Positions 8,457-16,144 of a DNA stretch of 58,133 bases are shown one piece after another; position 1 is the first letter of the stretch; each line of letters starts with the position of its first letter. Under the pieces are notes generated by a model. It ran no database searches and had not been told where the DNA came from. It saw nothing but the letters and a program-made list of their open reading frames with translations. Origin of the DNA: Campylobacter troglodytis. GTDB taxonomy: Bacteria > Campylobacterota > Campylobacteria > Campylobacterales > Campylobacteraceae. The position numbers were made by a program, and so were the translations under genes. The stretch is taken from assembly GCF_006864425.1 (NCBI RefSeq), contig NZ_QHLI01000009.1:1-58133 (forward strand). The letters are read 5' to 3'.

Positions 8457-9932
8457 GTGAATTTTTTAAGCCCCTTGACTGCTGGGCAAATTCAAAGCGA
8501 CTATAAAAATTCAAAACATTTGCCAAAAAATTCACAAAATTATCAAAGCCCACAGCCAAATTTAAACAAAGCATCACACAGGCTACAAATTCAAACAAGC
8601 TACGAAAACCCCCTAGTCGCTAAAACCATAGCCACTTTAAGAGAAAAATATCTCTCACACAAAAAGGCTTGGGTGGTTACTTTTAGTGGGGGCAAGGACT
8701 CAACCTGTGTTTTACAGCTCGTCTATGAAATGCTTGTTTCTTTGCCACCTTACCTTCGCCGCCAAACCTACGCCATCGCTTCAAATACCCTTGTGGAAGC
8801 ACCACACATTGATAGATTTTTATGCGAGGTCGTAGCTTCCATAAACGCTCACGCAAAAGCTCATAACATTCCCTTTGAAGTTATTATGGTTGCACCTAGC
8901 TTAAAGGATGATTTTTGGGTAAATCTCATAGGAAAGGGCTATCCAAGCCCCACTCGCACCTTTCGCTGGTGCACAGAAAGGCTAAAAATCAACCCAGCCA
9001 AGGCACAAGTAGCCAAAATCACCGCAAAGCACGGCTCTTGCATACTTTTATTAGGCTCACGCAAGGCCGAATCAAGTAACCGCAAACACTCCATAGAAAA
9101 ACGCGTTTTAAATGAGGATGGCTACTCAAAGCATCACGATTTCCCAGACACATTAACATACTCGCCCCTTGCTGAGTGGGACACTGACGCTGTTTGGGGC
9201 TATTTGCTCTCACACAAACCCTTGTGGGACAAAGACCACAGCGAGCTTTTCGCCCTTTATAGCAAGGCAAGTGGGGATGAGTGTCAGTTTATCACGGATT
9301 TAAGGCAAAGCAGCTGTGGGGGTTCTCGCTTTGGGTGTTGGGTTTGCACTGTGGTAAATGAGGACAAATCAATGCAAGGCTTCATCAGCACAGGCGAAAC
9401 ACAGTTAAAGCCGCTAAATGAGTTTCGCAATTATATAAAAGCCCTGCGTGAGGATAAAGAGGCAAGAAGTGATTACAAGCGAGATGGGCGTGCTGTGTAT
9501 AAAATAGGAGGCTTGGGACCCTTTTTAAGTCATAAAAGGATAGAAATTTTTACAAGGCTTTTAGAAGCAGAATTAGCATTTAAAAAAAATGGCGGTGTGA
9601 ATTTAATCACAGATGCTCAAATTTTAGGCATACAAGCTGAGTGGGACAAGGACTTTGACTTAGATAAAACAGCCATTAAAATAGCTCAAAAATTTGGACG
9701 CTTAAAGGAGTATAAAATGGAAAAAAGCAAGATTTTACATAAAGAAATTTTGGAGGAAGTGGTGGGGCAAATGCCTACAAATCAAGCATTTAGTGTGCAA
9801 GATCTAGAAAATCTCATCATAAAAAGTGTGGAAATTTGTGCAAGCGTTCGTAACTCTCAAGCAAATACACTTATCAAGGCGGAAATAGCCAAGATTTTGG
9901 ACGATAAAAGTGCAAAAAACGAGGATGCGTAG
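8457..9932 (+). CDS. dndC: DndC-type phosphorothioation sulfurtransferase (PP-loop, PAPS-reductase fold)
   Basis: DndC uses ATP to activate the DNA backbone and carries an iron-sulfur cluster for inserting sulfur. The PP-loop SGGKDST is at residues 77-83, counted from the GTG at 8457. VNLIGKGYPSP, the WCTERLKI segment with Cys172, LLGSRKAESS and CGGSRFGCWVC (Cys287, 294, 297) all match DndC. These cysteines are likely the cluster ligands. The GTG has no Shine-Dalgarno sequence, and the frame is open upstream to 8343. The gene is therefore probably translated only as a fusion with the rhodanese when the C tract is in register. It ends directly before the dndD ATG. Confidence 0.88.
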   Translation: MNFLSPLTAGQIQSDYKNSKHLPKNSQNYQSPQPNLNKASHRLQIQTSYENPLVAKTIATLREKYLSHKKAWVVTFSGGKDSTCVLQLVYEMLVSLPPYLRRQTYAIASNTLVEAPHIDRFLCEVVASINAHAKAHNIPFEVIMVAPSLKDDFWVNLIGKGYPSPTRTFRWCTERLKINPAKAQVAKITAKHGSCILLLGSRKAESSNRKHSIEKRVLNEDGYSKHHDFPDTLTYSPLAEWDTDAVWGYLLSHKPLWDKDHSELFALYSKASGDECQFITDLRQSSCGGSRFGCWVCTVVNEDKSMQGFISTGETQLKPLNEFRNYIKALREDKEARSDYKRDGRAVYKIGGLGPFLSHKRIEIFTRLLEAELAFKKNGGVNLITDAQILGIQAEWDKDFDLDKTAIKIAQKFGRLKEYKMEKSKILHKEILEEVVGQMPTNQAFSVQDLENLIIKSVEICASVRNSQANTLIKAEIAKILDDKSAKNEDA

Positions 9933-11936
9933 ATGTTTATTTCAAGGATAAGGCTGTGCAATATGTTTGCTTACTACGGTGAAGTAAGCGTGGAATTTAG
10001 ACCAAAAGATGATAAAAAGCTGTTTTTTATCTATGGGAATAATAGCTTTGGTAAAACAAGCTTTATCCGCTCGGCAAAGCTGCTTTTTCTTGGCACAAAT
10101 GGCATAGAAATACCTGAAACGATTAGAAGATTTGCACCTAAAATCAGAACTCAAAAGGCTTTTATATTAGGCAATAGCGAATGGGAGGGTATCTTAAACA
10201 AAGCCGCATTAAATGAAAGGCAAGATAATTTTTTTGTTTGTTTTGAGGGCGAGTTTAATGAAAAGGATTTTGTGCTTAAACGGTCTTGGGAAAATGTCTA
10301 TGATAGCGTAAAAGAAAGGCTTTATTTAAGGCTTGACAATGAAGAATTTTTTGACGATGAGGCACAAGAAAAAATCACAACTATGCTCCCTCCAAATTTT
10401 GTTGAATTTTTCTTTTTTGACGGCGAGGAAATAGAAAAAATCAGCGACAATCTCCGCACCCAGCTTAGGGCTAAAATAGAAGAAATCTTGCAAATAAGCC
10501 CACTTGATAGCATTATTAAGCAAGCAAAGACTTATCAAAGTGAGCTAAAAGAAAATGAAATAAAAAACACACAAAAAGCCACTTATATTAAAGCGAGGCG
10601 AAGTGATTTGGAAAAAATAGAAACTCAAATTCAAGGCACAAAAGACTTGCTAACTAAGTTTAAGCAAGATAAAGATGACTGTAGGGCTGAGTTAAAAGAA
10701 ATAGAAAATAAGTTAAATAAACTAATATCGGATTTTAGTGTAGAACAAGAAAGGCTAATATCTCAAAAAATAAGCATTCAAGAAAAACTAATAGCCACTA
10801 AAAAAGATTTAAGCGAGAGTTTAAAATATGTCGTTTTTATAAGTAATGAAAGTTTGCTTAATGAGCTAAAAAATGAGCTTGAAAATCTACAAAATGCCGC
10901 ACAAAAGGGCGATATAGAGGCACTAAAAAGACTAACGCCAGACATACAAGAAATCGCAAATAAACAAATTCACGCAAAATCCTACGCCCAAGCCCTTAAA
11001 CAAAGCCTAAATGAGATTTTAAATGAGCTTTTAGAATCTATGCCTAAAATGCTAGAAAACAAAATCACAAAAGAATGTAGCAAAATTCCATTATCTTGTG
11101 TGAAAGAGATTGAAGACACTCTCATAAGGACACAGTCTTGTATCTTAGTCAAGGATTTTACTGAGATAAAAAAGCTAAATACAGAATTAAAAATACTTGC
11201 CGATGAAATAGACTCTTTAAATACTGATGAAAGCACCAAGGAAAAGCAAGATAAATTAAACGCCTCAAAAAAAGAGTATGAGAAAAGAAAAAGCGAGTTA
11301 GAGATAGAAATAAATAAATTAGAACAGGATTTATTAAAACAAGAAAATGATAAGATAATCATCGAGCGAGATATTGATAATGCTGAAATTAGCATAAATA
11401 CTGAACGCATTAAAAACAAACTAGATATGCTTGAAAGCCTAAAAGAGTGTGTTGGTGCATATAAGGAACGACTCGTAAGACGGTTGCGTGAGGAACTGCA
11501 CGATAAAATTTTGTCAAAATATAAAATGCTTTTTACTAATGATAATATAGCCGAACTTGAAATAGGCGAAGACTTTGAAATTCATCTTAAAAACAAAGAT
11601 GGCGAGGCGGTCATTGTTGAGAGTCAAAGTAGCGGACAAAAGCAGATTTTAGCTATTTCGATTTTTTGGGCTTTAAGTGAGCTTTCAAATTCACAAATTC
11701 CTATAATCACCGATACATCTTTAAGTCGCATAGACACTGGAAATAGGGCAAACATTATCAAACACTACTATGCAAAAGGCTCGCAAATTATAGTCTTACC
11801 ACTTGATAGCGAGATAGGAAAAAGAGAATTTGAATACGCACAACCATATTTAGCAGGACTTTATAAAATTTTTAACGATGAAAATAGAAGACACGCTCAC
11901 ATTAAACGAGTAAGCGATATTAGCGAAATCTTATAA
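9933..11936 (+). CDS. dndD: DndD-type SMC-like ATPase of DNA phosphorothioation
   Basis: A 667-residue cytoplasmic ATPase of the SMC/RecN type that works with DndC and DndE. Walker A GNNSFGKTS is at about residues 35-43. FFFFDGEEIEKISDN (about 160-174) is a DndD hallmark. A long charged coiled coil runs from about 185 to 500. The C-terminal ATPase half has QSSGQKQILAIS (signature) and PIITDTSLSRID (Walker B and D-loop region). The ATG immediately follows the dndC stop, with GAGGA upstream. Without the DndC context it could be taken for a generic AAA/SMC protein. Confidence 0.88.
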   Translation: MFISRIRLCNMFAYYGEVSVEFRPKDDKKLFFIYGNNSFGKTSFIRSAKLLFLGTNGIEIPETIRRFAPKIRTQKAFILGNSEWEGILNKAALNERQDNFFVCFEGEFNEKDFVLKRSWENVYDSVKERLYLRLDNEEFFDDEAQEKITTMLPPNFVEFFFFDGEEIEKISDNLRTQLRAKIEEILQISPLDSIIKQAKTYQSELKENEIKNTQKATYIKARRSDLEKIETQIQGTKDLLTKFKQDKDDCRAELKEIENKLNKLISDFSVEQERLISQKISIQEKLIATKKDLSESLKYVVFISNESLLNELKNELENLQNAAQKGDIEALKRLTPDIQEIANKQIHAKSYAQALKQSLNEILNELLESMPKMLENKITKECSKIPLSCVKEIEDTLIRTQSCILVKDFTEIKKLNTELKILADEIDSLNTDESTKEKQDKLNASKKEYEKRKSELEIEINKLEQDLLKQENDKIIIERDIDNAEISINTERIKNKLDMLESLKECVGAYKERLVRRLREELHDKILSKYKMLFTNDNIAELEIGEDFEIHLKNKDGEAVIVESQSSGQKQILAISIFWALSELSNSQIPIITDTSLSRIDTGNRANIIKHYYAKGSQIIVLPLDSEIGKREFEYAQPYLAGLYKIFNDENRRHAHIKRVSDISEIL

Positions 11937-11946
11937 GGACAAAATT

Positions 11947-13470
11947 ATGGCAGATTTTTACACAAATCAACTAGAAGAAAATCTTATTGACAGAGTGCGT
12001 AAAGAGGGCTTTGGCTACAAACAACCTGAATTTGGCGAGAATGATTTTCCAAAATATCTTGTTTTAAGGGTGGCTTTGGCTAGGGCTTTAAGAATGGAAA
12101 AAATTCCACTTGATTCACCTTTGTGGCAACAGCGACAAATCGTGGGCGAAAAAAACTCCAAACGCAGTGAATATCACCTAGCACAGCTAACAGGCAAGGG
12201 TAAAGAGCGCCGTGAGAACTTTGATATCACCTTTCGTGCTTTATTTTATATTAGGCATAAGGACGAATTGCAAGGTGATGTATTTGCTAGCGATGAACTT
12301 TACCTAGAAATTTTAGAAAAATATATAAGACGTGGGCTTTACGAGCTTTATAACTCGTGGAAAAATGATGACAGCATTTATCAATGGGGGATTGATAATT
12401 TAGGCTTTGAAAACCTTGCCTTGCAGTCAATGCCAAAAAGCTCTGAAAATTCAAACGAGAGTTGGTATTTTAACAAGCTAAAACACTATTATAAGGATTT
12501 TGGTGTAAATATAAATTTAATTAGAGAATATGACTCATATCGCCATCATATTTGTAAAATCGAAGTCAGCGATGCAAATTCTTTGCCAAGTTTTGAGGCA
12601 AGGGCGAGATTTTTGGATAATGAATTTGGCAAAAGCGTGCTTGTTTCGCCTTGCGATGGAATACCTCGTGCCTTTGATATTCAAATTGCAAAGGATGAAA
12701 AGGACTGGAAATTCGTCCTTGTAAATGAATTTAAGGCTGGTTTAGCGAAATTAAAAAGCGAGAATCTTAAGCTTGGCATTTACGCAGGACAGGATGTGGA
12801 TAAAAAGCCCTTTTGCTTTGATTTACAAGAAGTTCCACACTGCTTTGTATCTGGTGGTTCAGGTGGAGGCAAATCCGTCTTTGTAAAAGGGGCTATCTTA
12901 TGTTTGTTGCAAAATAAAAATGTTGAAATTTGCGTTTTGGTTGCACAAAAGGGGACGGATTTTATGGTTTTTGGCGAGAAAATAAGGCTTATATATGATT
13001 TTGAGGGCGTGAAAAATGAGTTAGAAAGCCTTGTGGCTGAGATGGAAGCAAGATATAGTGTTATGAATGAGGCTAGAAGTGATGATTTTATCGCACTTGG
13101 TTTTAAATATAAAATCGTTATTATAGATGAGTTGAAAGATTTAATTACACAAGAAAACAAAAAAAATCAAGAAATCAGCACACCCATAGGACGCTTAGCC
13201 CAAAAAGGAAGGGCAGCTGGCATTCATTTGATTTTAGCCACGCAAAGTCCTGACGGACATAGCTTTAAAGGTGCGATAAGAAGTAATATCCACGGACGCA
13301 TTGCTTTTAAAGTGCCAAAACTCACGGATTCTAAAATCATTTTAGATGAAAGTGGAGCACAAAAGCTACTTGGCAAAGGTGATATGCTTTTAAGGGTTGG
13401 TGCAATGACTAGTCCTAAAAGGCTTTTTGGGGCGTATTTAAGCGATGATGAGATAAAAAGCCTTATATAA
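11947..13470 (+). CDS. DndE-like domain fused to an FtsK/HerA-type DNA motor
   Basis: A 507-residue protein. Residues about 1-150 are helical and end in ILEKYIRRGLYEL, which resembles the C-terminal helix region of DndE, the small nicked-DNA-binding subunit. This match is judged by eye and is moderate. The C-terminal half is a clear FtsK/SpoIIIE-type ATPase: Walker A GGSGGGKSV (about 303-311), Walker B IVIIDELKD (about 391-399), then ILATQSP, AIRSNI and LLGKGDML as in FtsK motors. The start follows AAGGA at 8 nt and lies 10 nt after dndD. It presumably supplies the DndE role, a translocase role, or both. Confidence 0.75.
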   Translation: MADFYTNQLEENLIDRVRKEGFGYKQPEFGENDFPKYLVLRVALARALRMEKIPLDSPLWQQRQIVGEKNSKRSEYHLAQLTGKGKERRENFDITFRALFYIRHKDELQGDVFASDELYLEILEKYIRRGLYELYNSWKNDDSIYQWGIDNLGFENLALQSMPKSSENSNESWYFNKLKHYYKDFGVNINLIREYDSYRHHICKIEVSDANSLPSFEARARFLDNEFGKSVLVSPCDGIPRAFDIQIAKDEKDWKFVLVNEFKAGLAKLKSENLKLGIYAGQDVDKKPFCFDLQEVPHCFVSGGSGGGKSVFVKGAILCLLQNKNVEICVLVAQKGTDFMVFGEKIRLIYDFEGVKNELESLVAEMEARYSVMNEARSDDFIALGFKYKIVIIDELKDLITQENKKNQEISTPIGRLAQKGRAAGIHLILATQSPDGHSFKGAIRSNIHGRIAFKVPKLTDSKIILDESGAQKLLGKGDMLLRVGAMTSPKRLFGAYLSDDEIKSLI

Positions 13471-13471
13471 G

Positions 13472-13552
13472 ATGAAATGTTCGCATTGTAGGCTTGATTT
13501 TAACGAGGGGCAAATGCAGTGGGGACAAGCATCTTGCTGCAAGAGATCTTAG
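13472..13552 (+). CDS. Tiny cysteine-rich ORF after the FtsK-like gene
   Basis: Twenty-six codons start 1 nt after the previous stop and read MKCSHCRLDF and later ASCCKRS. The CxxC pair and C-terminal CC recall the N-terminal metal-binding end of a P-type ATPase or a zinc ribbon. No ribosome binding site is obvious. It may be a gene fragment left by an insertion or deletion, or an expressed microprotein. Evidence is thin. Confidence 0.25.
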   Translation: MKCSHCRLDFNEGQMQWGQASCCKRS

Positions 13553-14264
13553 CTTTGAGTGTATTTAAGTACTAGTTGTGAATTTTAAAGATCTGCGATT
13601 TAAGTTGAATTTTAGCAAATTTATATTTAAAAGTGTTTTGTTAAAAAATTTAGATCTTATCACTTAGGCTTGTAATTTAGTTTTTTAAAAAATTCACCCC
13701 TCAAGCAAAAACTTATTTTAAATACCCTTTGAAAATCTTTTTTAAGCTTTATAAACTTTGCAAGGCTTTTTACAACAAAGTTTAAAATTCAAAAGAGTGC
13801 AGAATTTAAAATTTTGCTTGGCTTGTTTGAATTTTTAAATCTTAAAAAATTTCTTTTTCCTAAAAAGACTTAAAGCTACAATAGAGTGAAAAACAAGCTT
13901 GTCAATTTCACAAAACTTAAATTTGGCTAAAATTTGAGTATATTTAAAATAGAAAGCAAGGGATGCTAAAATGCCAACTTTACCCTTTTGCCTCACCACC
14001 CTACAAGTTATTAAAAAAGCAAGTAGAAAGGGACTTTTGACAGCTTTTGCTACTAAGTGCTGGATAGATTTTAGCTTAAGGCGACGCATTAGATCTTGTC
14101 TATCTTTTGTTGGCAAAGGCAGATAACAAAGAAAGCATACACTAAAGTTTTGTGCAGCTCATCTTAAGTATAGACATGCAAAAAATTCACAAAGATCTCA
14201 CATTTAAGCTATTTTTATAGCATTAAACAAAACAAATTATAATTACAAATCATAAGGAAAAAGG
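13553..14264. other. Intergenic region between the dnd genes and the methyltransferase
   Basis: About 700 bp with no supported gene. Overlapping frames of 93 codons (minus, 13835-14116) and 52 codons (plus, from 13971) both exist, but neither has a recognisable product or a good ribosome binding site. The right end carries TATAAT at 14238-14243, a probable -10 for the methyltransferase. Confidence 0.5.
14238..14243 (+). promoter_or_regulatory. Probable -10 box of the DNA methyltransferase gene
   Basis: TATAAT lies 22 nt before the GTG start, in a T/A-rich context typical of Campylobacter promoters. It would give a leader of roughly 15 nt that still contains the AAGGAAAAAGG ribosome binding site. 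Confidence 0.45.
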
Positions 14265-15161
14265 GTGACACAAGCCTTGAAAAAACAAGATACAAATGCC
14301 GTTTTAGTGCCAAATTCAAGGCATTTCATTCAAAGCGAAAAAAATCTGAATTCACAAAGCAAAATCACACTAAATTCAAATTCAACCCCATTTTTCACAC
14401 ACAAAAGCACCACGCTTTATCAAGGCTCGGCATTAAATTCAGCCACATTAAAGCCACAAAGTGTGGATTTAATCATCACTTCCCCGCCCTATAATGTCGG
14501 CATTGAATACGGCTCAAATGATGATAGTAGCGAGTATGAAAGCTATCTTAACTTTTGCGAAAAATGGCTTGAAAACTGCTTTTTGTGGAGCAAGGATGGG
14601 GCTAGATTTTGCCTGAATATCCCGCTTGATAAAAACAAGGGCGGACAGCAAAGCGTGGGAGCGGATATAACGACACTCGCTAAAAAAGTGGGCTTTAAAT
14701 ACCACAGCAGCATTGTTTGGAACGAGGGAAATATCTCACGCCGCACAGCTTGGGGTAGCTGGCTGAGTGCCTCTGCACCCTATGTCATCGCACCTGTGGA
14801 GCTAATTTTGGTGCTTTATAAAAACGAGTGGAAAAAGGCACAAAAAGGCATTAGCGACATTCGCAAGGACGAGTTTATGGCTTGGACGAATGGGCTTTGG
14901 AGCTTTAATGGCGAGAGCAAAAAGCGAGTAGGACACCCCGCACCCTTTCCGCGTGAATTGCCAAAGCGTTGCATAAAGCTATTTTCTTTCGTGGGCGATG
15001 TGGTATGCGACCCATTTTGTGGTAGTGGCACAACTATGATTGAGAGCTTTTTAAATGAGCGTGAATTTATAGGCATTGAGCTAGATGAGAGCTACTGCGA
15101 ACTAGCGAAAAATCGCTTTTTGCAAGTGGTGCAAAAGGAAAAAGGATTGTTTGATGGCTGA
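14265..15161 (+). CDS. Beta-class site-specific DNA methyltransferase
   Basis: A 298-residue SAM-dependent DNA methyltransferase. Catalytic motif IV TSPPY is at residues 72-76, and the SAM-binding motif DPFCGSGTT is near 249-257, after the catalytic motif. That order defines the beta class. An SPPY motif is more often found in N4-cytosine enzymes, but adenine methylation cannot be excluded. GTG start with AAGGAAAAAGG upstream. The first 45 residues are polar and Ser/Asn-rich. It overlaps the following HNH gene by 11 nt, forming a type II restriction-modification pair. Confidence 0.88.
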   Translation: MTQALKKQDTNAVLVPNSRHFIQSEKNLNSQSKITLNSNSTPFFTHKSTTLYQGSALNSATLKPQSVDLIITSPPYNVGIEYGSNDDSSEYESYLNFCEKWLENCFLWSKDGARFCLNIPLDKNKGGQQSVGADITTLAKKVGFKYHSSIVWNEGNISRRTAWGSWLSASAPYVIAPVELILVLYKNEWKKAQKGISDIRKDEFMAWTNGLWSFNGESKKRVGHPAPFPRELPKRCIKLFSFVGDVVCDPFCGSGTTMIESFLNEREFIGIELDESYCELAKNRFLQVVQKEKGLFDG

Positions 15162-15767
15162 ATTTTCGCAACTTGATTTGATAATGGAATTTTTTAAGGC
15201 AAATCCGGGGCGTGATATTTCGCATCAAAAGCTTGTCGATTGGGTAAGTAATGAGTGGCAAAAACGCACGGGTAAGGTTTTTAGAGACCCTGATAGGGGT
15301 ATAAGATCTTTGCACCTTCTGCTTTGCAGTGATGTGAGCGTAGCGAAACGAAAAATGAGATATTTGCAAAAAATCGCCAAAGGCGTTTATCGATATGAGC
15401 CTGAATTAGTAGTTTTGAGAAAGGATTTAGAGGATTTTAGCCCCACTCTTAAAAAGCAGATTTTAGAGCGAGATAATTATAAATGTGTCATTTGTGGGCT
15501 TGGCAAAGGGCTATAACTTCAATAGAGCATATAAAGCCCAAAGATTTGGGGGGTAAGGCTAGTTTAGAAAACGGACAAACGCTGTGTGCGAGACATAATT
15601 TTTTAAAGAAAAATTTAAAGCAAACCCAAACGAGCAAGAAAATGTTTATAAGAATGCTTGAAATAGCTCAAAACGCCGATGATAAAGAACTCATCGCCTT
15701 TCTAAACGAAGTGCTTGAAGTGTATGAAAAGCACGGTATCAACGGACACATAGTGTGGAAAAAATAA
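15151..15767 (+). pseudogene. HNH restriction endonuclease gene split by a frameshift
   Basis: The first frame (15151-15516) gives a helical N-terminal region and the start of an HNH zinc site (YKCVICGLGK), then stops. The continuation lies in another frame from about 15505 to 15767. It supplies SIEHIKPKDLGG and NGQTLCARHNFLKK, the His and Cys half of the HNH domain. One missing base near the AAAGGG at 15501-15506 explains the break. The gene overlaps the methyltransferase and was most likely its cognate endonuclease. As given it is inactive, which would leave an orphan methyltransferase. A sequencing error is the main alternative. Confidence 0.75.
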
Positions 15768-15945
15768 GTTTTGTTTAAAATTAGTAAATTTTAAAATGAC
15801 TGACTTTTTTCACATTTTTATATGAAATTTTTGTAAATTTTTCTTCACAAATTCACAATTTTACTTGCATTTAAATTTAACAAGCAAACTTTACTTAAAT
15901 TTAGCTTAATGTTTAGCATAATGCAAAAAAGCAAGGGACACTTAA

Positions 15946-16104
15946 ATGTCATTTTACAGCCAAAATTTAAAACATTTTCTTAAAACCTTGGATTTTTATT
16001 TTAAAGATTTTCACGGCAAACGCGAAATGTTACACGCAAAGGAATTTGCCACGTTTCGTGCTAGCCTGAGCTCGAACGGCAAAGCAGTTTTATTTAAGCT
16101 TTAA
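15946..16104 (+). CDS. Hypothetical 52-residue protein before the type IIG gene
   Basis: A frame of 52 codons reads MSFYSQNLKHFLKTLDFYFKD and ends SSNGKAVLFKL. A TAGCATAATG stretch upstream could serve as a -10. The ribosome binding site (AAGGGA) is weakly spaced. It is not recognised. It might be a small antitoxin-like or control protein, or the 5' remnant of a larger gene. Composition is similar to its neighbours. Confidence 0.35.
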   Translation: MSFYSQNLKHFLKTLDFYFKDFHGKREMLHAKEFATFRASLSSNGKAVLFKL

Positions 16105-16118
16105 AGATGAATTTGGGG

Positions 16119-16124
16119 TATAAT
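16119..16124 (+). promoter_or_regulatory. Probable -10 box of the type IIG gene
   Basis: GGTATAATG gives a perfect TATAAT 21 nt before the ATG at 16145. The transcript would begin only some 14 nt before the start codon, with AAAGG as ribosome binding site. Confidence 0.5.
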
Positions 16125-16144
16125 GTTACAAATTTAAAGGCAAA

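Noticed and set aside
13835-14116. A 93-codon minus-strand frame and an overlapping 52-codon plus-strand frame between the dnd genes and the methyltransferase
   Set aside because: No recognisable product, no convincing ribosome binding site, and the two frames exclude each other.
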